Below, one piece after another: positions 9,904-19,345 of a DNA stretch of 64,000 nt (the first letter of the stretch is position 1; every line of letters starts with the position of its first letter). The DNA is from Coix lacryma-jobi var. lacryma-jobi (taxonomy: Eukaryota; Streptophyta; Magnoliopsida; Poales; Poaceae), in contig CM019826.1 of the NCBI GenBank assembly GCA_009763385.1, positions 100,862,348 through 100,926,347 on the forward strand. Direction: 5' to 3'. The notes under the pieces are model-generated. The model was given only the letters and a program-made list of their open reading frames with translations, did no database searches and was not told where the DNA came from. The translations under genes were made by a program, and so were the position numbers.

Positions 9904-10256
9904 ATGACCATTGCACTAGGCAAAGTCCCCAAGAATTTTTTTTATTTATTTTTTTGCATTCCATCATGATAAACAGTAAATTTATATCACGTCATATATA
10001 TCACACGGTAACTGTGAAATGATCAACTGGCCCAAAAACTCATCATTCATCGATAAACAAAAATAGCAAGATCCGTAAAAAAATGCTAGTCACGAGTAAA
10101 CAAGCTTAGTTTCTCAGAGCCCATTGCACAAATCTGTTTATGAGTTTTGACCACTTAAATGAGGTATAAAACCTCGCATTGTAAGGAAAACTTGAGAGTT
10201 CCGGCTTGGGAAAAAAGTCAAAAACTAAAGAAAAAACTTGTTGCCTTCGAGCATAC
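9904..10256. other. Target duplication, remainder of hairpin unit, then non-coding AT-rich spacer
   Basis: ATGAC (9904-9908) is the right target duplication of the Copia insertion and 9909-9925 completes the split hairpin unit. Beyond 9926 nothing coding is seen up to the C3HC exon. Confidence 0.6.
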
Positions 10257-10379
10257 CTTCAGCAGGGACCAGGATGTCAATGCAGTAAATATAAGATGTG
10301 CACCACTGGATTCACATTCAATCTTGTCCATGTCAATGTTCACCCAGCCTCTTTGAGCACAAGCCAGTGAACTAGCAGC
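10257..10379 (-). pseudogene. C3HC zinc-finger exon (ILP1/NIPA-like), zinc ligand lost
   Basis: This is a 123-nt minus-strand exon with an acceptor (TTTTTACAG) and a donor (AAG/GTATGC). It encodes 41 residues without a stop, beginning AASSLACAQRGWVNIDMDKI and including IECESSGAHLIF. Plant ILP1/NIPA-type proteins carry CARRGWVN and CESCG at these positions as part of the C3HC zinc finger. Here the second Cys of CxxC is Ser (AGT), so the zinc site would be defective. The first exon of the same kind of gene seems to lie at about 12640-12960 on the same strand, but the sequence between also holds pieces of other genes. I take it as a captured relic. An alternative is a badly decayed resident gene. 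Confidence 0.7.
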
Positions 10380-10819
10380 CTGTAAAAATTAAGTCAATAG
10401 TGTTCTTTTTCAAATAAACTATCATGGTCAATTTAGTTTCCTAGTTTATCTAATTTTTTAGTTAGAAATCAACAACAACATATAAGCTATATGGGGTCAA
10501 ACAGGTTGACATTTTAAAAGGAGCATATAAAAATATCAATTTATACATAATTTTAACTAGTCCGCTGCTCAACAGTCTAGTGTTTTAGCTATGGATGCAC
10601 AACGAAATTCCAATATTCAGAGTTTCAGATCTGCAACCCGCCAAAACAAAGACATGTCAACTTGTTTCCGATCACAAAGTTATCAGCAAACGTTTGGCCC
10701 ACACCACACAGAAAAACCTGCAGATTGTACAAAGCAATGCGGCATACTAGAATCTAAAATCTGATCCCATTACACGCCAAAGGTTCCACCATCACACAGG
10801 TTGCGCAAGCAGCCCATCA
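10380..10819. other. Intron-like or spacer sequence, no gene recognised
   Basis: AT-rich without long frames. The stretch after the stop codon at 10820 (reading the minus strand downstream) resembles a 3' UTR of the unidentified exon above it. Confidence 0.3.
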
Positions 10820-10930
10820 TTAACCAGCATAAGGAACCAGCTGCAGATCGTTTCTGTTGGTAGCATTGACATCCTTCTTGTGAATGAAGAGGGCGATCTC
10901 CGCTATGTCTCCATTTTGACTTTTATAGAC
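10820..10930 (-). pseudogene. Unidentified terminal exon fragment
   Basis: On the minus strand an acceptor (ACTGGGCAG at the 10931 side) is followed by 36 codons and a TAA stop at 10820-10822. The product begins VYKSQNGDIAEIALFIHKKD and ends LQLVPYAG. The frame has codon use and splice context like a real last exon, but I do not recognise the protein family. It lies between the chaperonin and C3HC fragments on the same strand, so it is probably another captured piece. Confidence 0.4.
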
Positions 10931-11469
10931 CTGCCCAGTAAACAATAAAAGAACATCAAGCAAACAATCTCAATAGAAGATTTAACTCTTTTTAAATAAA
11001 AAACAAACAAAATTTCAACTATGTCATATACCCCAACAGACAGCAGCTAGCCCCATATAAACTGTTTACCCTTAGGAAGGCAAATTTTAATCCAAGCCCA
11101 ATATTGCTCAAAGCTATTCAGTCTGCTTAACCCCAAAAGCATAAGCCAATATACTCCAAATGTAAGTAGTCGTACAACCAAAGAAGAGATGCTCAATGTT
11201 TTCTTTTTACATACTGAAGGAAGAAAACTCACTGGAAACTGGAAATGAACATATTGTTTTTTGAAATAAAATGAACAAACTGTTCTGATTCCAATCGATA
11301 GAGGTTGTTATATAAACAAATGCTTTATATAGTGATTAATCAACTAATAATCAAATTCATAACTTGCTAAACCAAACTCTTAGTTTTTTAGATCCTAACT
11401 AATGCATCTTGCATCTCAGGTTTCCTCGTGAAGCAAATACAAATCTAGTCAATTACTCGATAAGTATAC
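10931..11469. other. AT-rich spacer, nothing recognised
   Basis: No coding segment with splice sites or known motif was seen in either strand. Confidence 0.3.
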
Positions 11470-11541
11470 TTCAGTTGCATTTAGGGCATCCTCAACTCTC
11501 AATTTCTTCTCTTCTAGTTCAGTTTCTGTTTGTGTTCCCAC
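11470..11541 (-). pseudogene. Chaperonin 60 (chloroplast beta-type) exon fragment
   Basis: This is a 72-nt minus-strand segment with an acceptor (CCTAACAG) and a donor-like GTATAC. It encodes VGTQTETELEEKKLRVEDAL and then NATE. This matches the conserved GroEL/Cpn60 stretch (V-G-x-x-T-E-T-E-x-x-E-K-K-x-R-V-E-D-A-L-N-A-T) near residue 400 of plastid Cpn60-beta. It is about 24 of roughly 600 residues, and no neighbouring Cpn60 exon was found nearby. It is therefore an isolated exon relic. The family call is strong. Beta rather than alpha rests on remembered similarity only. Confidence 0.7.
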
Positions 11542-12639
11542 CTGTTAGGCAACACCATACCAGACATGAATTACGGTTATCCACCGTGCTTAGATGACAA
11601 GAATACTGAACAAATAACACAAAATTTAAATTTGTTATCTGTGTACTTCACAATACCTGAAGGAAAACAACACTGTCAGTCTATCCTCTCATTGAAATTT
11701 TTCATTTCCTTTTCGTTTTCTTGTTTTGCCGCCCGAAATCATGTCTATAAAAATAGAGTTTCAGACTTTGACTTGAGCAATAAAGTCAAGTGAGTGTCTA
11801 AATATAAAATAGACCCAATGGAAGCATATGGAAATCAAAATAAACATACATATATATATATCAGCGGCTACTACCACTAACATGTAGTACATATATATTA
11901 AATTGCAGTAGACAGATTCAATTGTTTATTGTTATTAAAAACATCAAATTGTTCATCTGGGATCTTACAAGCCTCTATTTTGTGGGGAATTGCATTAAGT
12001 GAAAACTTATACTTCAGGTAGCATCAATTTTCCATAATGATTTTGGTAGCACACAGTTCAGAGGTATCAAGTAAACGAATGAACCAAAATGGCAAAACAA
12101 TTTTAGTTACCAGTACACAGATACCTCAGGATGCATCCATTCCACGGACTGAAACTGATTCCATAGAAATTAGGCACCCGGGGCAATGGATGGATGTGAT
12201 TTCAAGTTGCAATTGATGGCAACCTCTCATTTCCCCTAACTCCAGCCTCCAGGTATGGACAGAAAGTTTGGTATTCTTATTATCTCTGCACAGTATGGTT
12301 TGTAATAAGCAAAAGATTGATATACGACTAAATACTTATTATTTATAGCAATTCCCCATACAAGTCATCCCTCATTAAACCAATGTGCCTTTTGTGAACA
12401 GATAAATAAAAAAGTCTGTTCTTTTATCAGACAAGAGCTCGTACATGAACAGATCATACAAACTAACGAATCTGAGCAAGAATGCTACAAATAAAGCTGA
12501 ATTATCTCTCACCTTTATTCAACAGCCTGGCATATTTTTTTTTAAAAAAAAACACCTGACCCGAGCTTCTGTTCTGCAACAACTCATCCTGATAGTGATT
12601 GCGTCACCAAAATCCAATCCAACCCCAATAAATGGGGGA
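11542..12639. other. AT-rich stretch without recognisable genes
   Basis: Contains a short TA run (about 11845-11870) and no supported exon. The open frames here are short and unlike any family I know. Confidence 0.35.
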
Positions 12640-12960
12640 CAACAATCGAGGACCTGCAGATTGCGGCGAGGCGCAGCACCTCGTCGAAGCTGAGCAGCGG
12701 GCCAAAGTCCGCCTCATCGTAGTCATCGTCAGCCACGCCACCTCCATCCATCCTTGCCTCCACTCCCGTCGTAGCCTGGCGCTCGATCCGTCCCCGGCGT
12801 CGGCGTAGGGGATGTGCGGCGCGGAGCAGCAGAGCATGTGCACCCAAAGCATACGGGGAGAAGGTGGCGTACCTAGCGACGAGTGTGGGCGGCGGCGAGG
12901 CCGACCTCTTGGGCGGCGGGTCGGGGGCGCTGCCGACGAGCTCCGTACCTCCTCGCACAT
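12640..12960 (-). pseudogene. First exon of an ILP1/NIPA-like gene (fragment)
   Basis: The minus strand starts with ATG at 12958-12960 and MCEEVRSSSAAPPTRRPRGR, resembling the MREEVRSSS-type N-terminus I recall for plant ILP1-like C3HC proteins. The coding sense then continues in another frame (about TLVARYATFSPYALGAHA, followed by an acidic DDDYDEADFGPLLSFDEVL segment). At least one frameshift is therefore present. The block is GC-rich as grass first exons are, in sharp contrast to the AT-rich sequence on its right-hand reading side. A weak donor (CTGCAG/GTCCTC) is at about 12651. It supports the C3HC exon at 10257 as coming from the same donor gene. Confidence 0.45.
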
Positions 12961-13336
12961 CGCGGCCACGCTCGCGCCGGGTCGGGTCAGGGAAGGGGGC
13001 GGGGTGGGCGCCGGCGGCCGGCGGAGGCTGTAGAACGCTGCGGAGGCGAGGGAGATGCAGTGATCTAGGGCTCGTGAGGGGGCGCCGGCGAGCTGAGGTC
13101 ATACGGCGGAGGGGGCGGCGAGCTGGGCATTACCGGCGTCTGCTCCGTGTCCTCCCTAGTCCCCACGATCTAGAGATTAGAATTAGAAAGAGGTGGTGTG
13201 GTGGGTGCGGGTGGATCGGGGAGAAAAAAAAGGGACGGGGGAGTGCTGGTAGTCGAGTCCGGTAATTTGGGCTCGGTTATTTGACTCCCGTACCGATTAA
13301 TATTTAGTCCCCAGGGTAACACATAGAAGACTGTAC
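12961..13336. other. GC-rich 5' flank of the ILP1-like fragment and right end of the carrier element
   Basis: On the minus strand this is 5'-leader-like sequence for the exon at 12640-12960. From about 13284 it turns into the imperfect inverted match of the element end at 4595. Confidence 0.4.
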
Positions 13337-13386
13337 GACTCCGCTATTTGGAGCGCAGCGCTCTAAATTATTTAGAGTATCGGTGA
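13337..13386 (+). repeat. Hairpin terminus of the element family
   Basis: GACTCCGCTATTTGGAGCGC is followed by AGCGCTCTAAATTATTTAGA, so the terminus itself folds as GCTCTAAAT/ATTTAGAGT. The same design occurs at 15416, 15788, 19346 and 24522, and in inverse at 19312, 22060, 22465 and 24501. Confidence 0.8.
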
Positions 13387-14328
13387 CGAGTGGTTCTAGG
13401 TACGACAGCAAGGTCCGCAACCGTAAATCTTCCGTTCAACTCTTTTCGTCCATTATATCTCACCTCCGCAACCGTAATACTATTCCTATCCTGGCAGCGC
13501 AACATCGCGAGATTCCCACCAGTGACTCTCGTGATTGGAAAACTTGTGACCGTAAAAAGATTAAAAAATATGAAATTCTTTTAGACCGCTGGTTAGTTAT
13601 AACCATAAAAGTAGGAATCTCATTACCGTAAAAGTTGTGCACTGACATACAATAAAGTACAAGTTAAATCAGACTTTGGCATGTCAAATCATCTCCTCTG
13701 ATTCCGTGCATGGAAAATGAATACAGTCAGTGTATTATTTAGATTTAGATTAATTCTTATGTCTCTATGCAATGATATTAGATATTAAAATGGTAATATT
13801 TGTTGGATTAAAATGGTAATATTTCTTAGTAGTTGTAATAGGAAGAGTGGTAGTGGAGTCCCATGGTTTTATATGCTTTTTTCACCAAATAAAATATAGT
13901 TCTACAAATGATGTTCAGTAATATGAGGATTTACGAAATGAATTCCCACTAGTTCTACAGTCAGTGTATTTTTAATTTTTGACTTTTGCAAACCGATGAC
14001 TGAAATGGTAACCACGTATTTCAATAGTAAATTTACGAAATCATCATTTCTTTGCAAACTAATAAGAAGTAATCTTACATTGGAGTAAAAGTAATATGAG
14101 GATTTGCAATAGTAATCAGCGAGTAAATAACGAAATCAAATACTAATAATTTCTTGATGCATGCATATATGATAACCGTAAATGCAAGAAAGTGAGTGAT
14201 TTTTTTTTATGGGTAGACACGCATATAGAATAAGGAATCCTGATGTCCTCAAATTACGTGATTATTTGGAGTGTTTCCTAAATTATATCAAATGTTTCCT
14301 AAATTTACGTGATTATGTGGAACGTTTC

Positions 14329-15105
14329 TTCCAGAAGTATAATATCGCATAGTAGTAATAATAAACAAGCAGTAATTATTACTCTTGCAAGGTGTAATTG
14401 GTGAACTAGAATTATTGGTAGTAATATTAATCACTACACTTGATCAATTTCTATAGCAGAGCAAACGAAAGTTTGGTACAGTATCCTTTGTTTGAGATTC
14501 CTGGCTAGTACACATGTTTTTCAAATTAAAAACCAAAACAAAATCACAGGCATTACATATCTCATCTTTACATCGGAAGATTACATATTATTCCCAATTA
14601 GATTGGAAATGATAAATCGATTTTTGAATCTGTACACATTCAGGAAAGGAGCTCATACGACATTTTCAGAATAGAAAAAGGAAGAAAACGAAACAGAGGT
14701 TGCATGCCAACATGTGGCTGGATTCCAAGCTCCCCTCGTCAACCACCGATGAAGATCTTGAAGAAAGAACCTATGATATGAGATGCACTAAGGGCATGTT
14801 TAGATCCCAAATATTTACAAGATTCCTCATCACATCGAATCTTTAGACGCATGCATGGAGTATTAAATGTAGGTAAAAAAAATAACTAATTGCGCAGTTT
14901 GTTTGTAAATGTCGAGACGAAACTTTTGAGTCTAGTTGGTCCATATTTGGACAAAGTTTGTCAAATAACAACGAAAGTACTACATGAACTTTACACCCAA
15001 AATTCTTCCAACTAAACACACCCTACGGGGCAAAATTAGTGTGACAAAATAAAATAAATACTCTTTAGAAAGTTCAACATCGGGTTCTTGCGGAACATCT
15101 CCTCA
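14329..15105 (+). repeat. 777-bp segment duplicated directly at 16790-17565
   Basis: It runs from TTCCAGAAGTATAAT to GGAACATCTCCTCA and is repeated in direct orientation, with few changes, just inside the left arm's inner border. A third copy is inverted in the right arm (about 22735-23495). Confidence 0.85.
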
Positions 15106-15341
15106 AGTATATAAGCATACATAGAGTATATGGTCATACTTATTTTATACACTACTGTAGTGACATTTTAGTAATATAATAAAAAGTATAAGCTCTTTTG
15201 AATTTTTTTTGCATAAGTAAGATTTGAAACATCTTAAAATAAGTATATAAACATACTTAAACTGGTAAATAAGTATACACACATACACAATGTGGTTTAT
15301 TAAAGATGAGAATAACTACTCCCGGGAGTATAGAAAACTCA

Positions 15342-15343
<2 letters not shown>
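15106..15343 (+). repeat. ~240-bp insertion-like repeat
   Basis: It is absent from the second copy at 17565 (which diverges exactly here), and it recurs inverted at about 22480-22735. Parts of it recur at 24898-25060 and 26005-26160. It ends CTCCCGGGAG...CTCACC before a TA tract. It is probably a small MITE or MITE fragment. Confidence 0.55.

Positions 15344-15415
<72 letters not shown>
15344..15415. repeat. TA microsatellite (~36 units)
   Basis: A pure AT/TA run lies directly against the MITE terminus at 15416. The long Ile-Tyr frame it encodes on the minus strand is meaningless. Confidence 0.9.
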
Positions 15416-15417
<2 letters not shown>

Positions 15418-15753
15418 CTACTATTTAGGATATGACACTTTAAATAATATTTAGAGCACCAGTGAAGCATCTCAAATCCCACAACCCTAAATGTTGTTAC
15501 CAACAACCATCTTTCTATATGCACTAGTAAAGCTATCCCGCAACCGTAAATATTTCAGCCCGCAACCGTAAATGTCGTAGAAGGAAAAGAATGATCTGGA
15601 TAACATTTACGGTTGTGGGATGAGAATTAGCAGTAACTTTTACGGTTGCGGGTGAAAGAGAGAATGGTGTGGCTGTCATTTACGATTGCGGGATGAGAAT
15701 TAGTAGTAACTTTTATGGTTGCGGGAACTGATGGTTAGTGACGAATAGCGGGG

Positions 15754-15755
<2 letters not shown>
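15416..15755 (-). mobile_element. ~340-bp MITE of the hairpin-ended family (copy 1)
   Basis: It begins AACTACTATTTAGGATATGA and ends GAATAGCGGGGTC, with TA tracts on both sides. The interior is made of CCGCAACCGTAAA-like repeats in both orientations. It matches 22130-22465 and 24522-24892 in inverse. Compared with the 24522 copy, its GACTCCGC-side terminus has lost the hairpin part. Confidence 0.75.
15538..15735. repeat. Cluster of CCGCAACCGTAAA subterminal repeats
   Basis: CCGCAACCGTAAA-like motifs occur at about 15538 and 15559. Their inverse TTTACGGTTGYGGG occurs at about 15609, 15639, 15676 (TTTACGATTGCGGG) and 15712 (TTTATGGTTGCGGG). The same motif is dense at 13418-13480, 15890-15975, 19425-19700 and in the mirror positions of the right arm. 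Clustered subterminal motifs in both orientations are typical transposase-binding regions. The function here is inferred. Confidence 0.65.
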
Positions 15756-15789
<34 letters not shown>

Positions 15790-16129
15790 CTGCTATTTAG
15801 GATACAACGCTGTAAATATTATTTAGAGTGTCGGCGGAGCACCGCCCAAATCCGGCAAGGCCGGCCAACACATCCCAAATCCCACAACCATAAATATTGT
15901 TACCAACAACCATCATTCTATATGCACTAAAAAAGTCATCCCGCAACAGTAAATACTTCAGACCGCAACCATAAATTTTACGGTCTGAAATATGTGCACC
16001 ATCACGTCAGACCAAATATCCACTCCGCAACTGTATTGAACATGGTAACCATAAAAGATTATTCACAATAGTAAAGGTTCAATATTTAAATAGCTACTGA
16101 TCCTTTTTTTTATTTTTTCTGCCCGATTC

Positions 16130-16640
16130 AATTTCGTCCCTATCCAGATCTCAGGACAGAGTAGCATCGGCGGCGCCTCCTCCCTCCCCAGCGACTGCGG
16201 TTGCTCCTCTCACGGTGGCGGCTCCTCCTCCCAGCCGACGGTCGTGGCTGCTCCCCTCCAGTGCGCTCCTACCTCGCGTGCCTCGTGTTGACGGCGTCTC
16301 CGGCTGGTGTCGCAGCTAGCCCAGCATGGATGGTGCCCCCCCGCGGCGGTGTTGCAAACCAGTCGCGGATCCTCCTGTGAGATTTCCTGTACATCCTGGC
16401 TACGATCTGTATCTTGCTCCCTCTCTCAACTTCTACCTTCTTTTCTCTTTCCATCCTTACTTCGGGCCACAGATCCATATGGTCGTCGGCAGCTGGGCCA
16501 AGGAGGGAGCTGTTTCTGCATTAGTGATGTTCGGGCATGTTTTGGTGACGTCACCGACGATGGATCCAGACGGGTGTTGAGGAAATCCACAAGCAAACGA
16601 CGGATTTGCATTTAGTTGCGACTTGAATCCGGTAAAAGTG
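16130..16640 (+). other. GC-rich gene-like segment carried in both arms
   Basis: This island of high GC is surrounded by AT-rich DNA and is mirrored at about 21240-21720. It has short frames in several registers and reads like the 5' part of a grass gene (leader, Ala/Pro-rich start, then exon-intron-like sequence). I cannot name the source gene. Capture of host sequence by the element is the likely origin. Confidence 0.4.
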
Positions 16641-17565
16641 AGATTTCGCTTGTTTGTGTGTTGCGGATTTGCTTGGATCTTTTGTCTGGTGATGAGATCT
16701 AGATAGAAAATTTGTGTGCTTGCTTCTTTCGTATTTTTTATCTGTTGTCAGATCTTGTAAAAGTGTGTGTAATTTAATTTTATACCTCCTTCCAGAAGTA
16801 TAATAACGCATAGTAGTAATAATAAACAAACAGTAATTATTACTCTTGCAAGGTGTAATCGGTGAACTAGAATTATTGGTAGTAATATTAATCAGTACAC
16901 TTGATCAATTTCTATAGCAGAGCAAACGAAAGTTTGGTACAGTATCCTTTGTTTGAGATTCCTGGCTAGTACACATGTTTTTCAAATTAAAAACCAAAAC
17001 AAAATCACAGGCATTACATATCTCATCTTTACATCGGAAGATTACATATTATTCCCAATTAGATTGGAAATGATAAATCGATTTTTGAATCTGTACACAT
17101 TCAGGAAAGGAGCTCATACGACATCTTCAGAATAGAAAATGGAAGAAAACAAAACAGAGGTTGCATGCCAACATGTGGCTGGATTCCATGCTCCCCGCCT
17201 CAACCACTGACGAAGATCTTGAAGAAAGAACCTATCATATGACATGCACTAAGAGCATGTTTACATCCAAAATATTTACAAGATTCCCCATCACATCGAA
17301 TCTTTAGACGCATGCATGGAGTATTAAATGTAGGTAAAAAAATAACTAATTGCGCAGTTTGTTTGTAAATGTCGAGACGGAACTTTTGAGTCTAGTTGGT
17401 CCATATTTGGATAAAGTTTGTCAAATAACAACGAAAGTGCTACAGAAAGTTTACACCTAAAATTCTTCCAACTAAACACACCCTAAGGGGCAAAATTAGT
17501 GTGACAAAATAAAATAAATACTCTTTAGAAAGTTCAACATTGGGTTCTTGCGGAACATCTCCTCA

Positions 17566-18893
17566 GCGACGTCAGTGGGATGTACAGCTTGCATACCAAT
17601 AATTACGAAAGTCAGTGATTACAAGTAATGGTTCTTTATGGCTAATAACTATAATTTAGAATTATTTATTTTCCAAAATAAGAAAAGTATATTGCCATCT
17701 AAGATTCCTTTTCACTTTATTGGGCGTAATTACGTAGTAATAATCAAGCAGTTTATACAAATTAAGTAGTAATAATCAAGCATCTGACAGCAATCCACAA
17801 AGAGTCAGACATCTACCACCATTGATCGATGCAACCCTAATACTCCGTATGTCTTCCCATTTTTGGCGCCAGGCATCCCACCCTTCTACAACCGTAGCTT
17901 TTCTGGTAGTAACTATTTCAGGTTTGCAAACCGTAATAGGTGAATTAAAACCACATCATCCCATAATGAAGTAGAAATGGATTCAAGCCATCTTATAGAT
18001 GGTTCTCTGGTAGAACTATTTCACGTTTGCAAAACGTAATTGGTGAATTAAAATCTCATCGAATAGAAATGGATCTAAATCCATCCAATCTAGTACTTGT
18101 TGCTCTTGATAGCCATCTGAATCTAAATAAACTAGAAAAAGAAGGATGGATTTACACACGATCTGCACCAGAAACGACGTAAATAAAATGCATGGATCAC
18201 AGGATCCACATGTGATGAGCGGCATGACACACAAAAAAAAGAACAAAATATCTACACAGAATCTGTATTCTGACTTTTTGAGAGACGTGATGCTTCTTTC
18301 CAGTAGTCTCATCATAAATTGCTGCAACAAGGAGGACCACGCCACATGGATCGGAATGGAGCTCCCAGATACCATGGAGCCTCGACTTACCGTAGTGGAG
18401 GCATACATCTGACGTCGTGCTTGGAGGAACACACTTCCTGCCGTCTCAGGTGCCCCTCGGTCGGCCTCCCGAACTGATCCAGTGACATGCTTCAGGTGCC
18501 TTCGATGGGGAAGATGACCCATCACCGTTGCTCGGAAGGAGAAGGCCTCACCGCCGTTGCTCGGGAGGAGAAGGCCTCGCCGCCGTTGCCAGGCAAGAAG
18601 CTACAGCCAGAAAGCGCAGGATGAGGACGAGCTCCATTGGGGCGCCACCGCCCCGAGGTAGCCATGGAGGTCTGCGGTCTGCCATCGACTTTCCGCAAAG
18701 CTGGCCATGATGCGCCGCCGCCGTTGGGGTAGAAGCCGGAGCCACGCGAGATAGAGGGCGCGTCGGTCGTGGAATAATGGCCGCCGCCGCCGGTGGGATG
18801 AGTCCGTGTGGAGTGGATTTGAAGAGAGAGAAAATGGCAGGAGCAAATGAAGTTTGGTTATTTTCTTTAATATATATGGAGGTCCTAGATTTA
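17566..18893. other. Centre of complex: AT-rich sequence plus a GC-rich gene-like block
   Basis: 17566-18400 is AT-rich with CGTAAT-type repeats (about 17890-18050). 18400-18790 is GC-rich and contains a short duplication (CCGTTGCTCGG...GGAGAAGGCCTC twice, about 18525-18590). Minus-strand frames (18016-18525, 18548-18745) match nothing I recognise. No complete gene is supported. Confidence 0.4.
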
Positions 18894-19128
18894 CTTCCTC
18901 CGTCCTTAAATAAATGTTGCCGTTGGTGTGCGTGCCACGTGTTTGACTCAATTTGTAGAAAATATGTGCAATATTTATATCCCCAAATAATTTTGTTAAA
19001 AAACTAGATGTAAAGATCTTTCCGATAACATTAATTACTTAGCATAAATATTAACATATTTTAATATATAATTGCCGGTAACTTTTTCTCGGGAAGCGAG
19101 AACGACAATTATTTAGCGACGGAGGGAG
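18894..19128. mobile_element. Stowaway-type MITE
   Basis: The 235-bp element has ends CTTCCTCCGTCCTTAAATA and TTTAGCGACGGAGGGAG and is flanked by TA (18892-18893 and 19129-19130). The terminal inverted match is shorter than in the 5815 copy. Confidence 0.85.
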
Positions 19129-19345
19129 TACTACTAAGGTTTCCTTACTACTACCATTTAGTCACAACGTTATCATTCATTTACGTTTTCGGATGCTTCC
19201 CACCTTTCCAATAGTTTCAGAACAACATGTTATGGTTACGGAAGTTCTTTTATGGTTGCGCATGTAGTGGGGGGTTTAGATGTTGGCCGGCGCTCTAAAT
19301 AATATTTAGAGCGCTGCGAGATTTTGGTCGGGGACTGATTATTAC

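Larger units (their letters stand above)
4595..13336. mobile_element. Candidate large non-autonomous transposon carrying gene fragments
   Basis: The left end (GGACTGCGCTA then GGGTACTAAGTATTATTTAG and TACCCA, 4595-4648) is a built-in hairpin preceded by TA repeats. The reverse complement of about 13284-13336 resembles it (shared GT-ACC..TGGG-ACTAA-TATTA..GTAC spacing), giving an imperfect TIR pair about 8.7 kb apart. The terminus has the same layout as the family at 13337. Between the ends are minus-strand pieces of at least three unrelated plant genes, a Stowaway MITE, a CACTA-like repeat patch and a Copia insertion. No transposase is seen. The ends are diverged, so element limits are provisional. 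A decayed patchwork of independent insertions is the alternative. Confidence 0.45.
13337..16787 (+). repeat. Left arm of the giant inverted repeat
   Basis: Its reverse complement is 21092-24501. Differences include substitutions, different TA-tract lengths and small indels, for example near 13730 versus 24090. The arms are therefore not identical copies. Confidence 0.8.

Noticed and set aside
5335..12960. A single resident host gene on the minus strand
   Set aside because: The recognisable exons belong to different protein families (ABCG, C3HC, Cpn60), are out of any sensible order, and carry stops, frameshifts and a lost zinc ligand.
4600..13330. Helitron explanation for the gene-fragment carrier
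   Set aside because: A hairpin followed by CTAA/T can be read on the minus strand near 4612, but no matching TC-type 5' end was found at 13.3 kb. The two ends resemble each other as inverted repeats, which Helitrons lack. Kept only as an alternative.
15339..15524. Minus-strand frame with a long Ile-Tyr run
   Set aside because: It is only the translation of the TA microsatellite.
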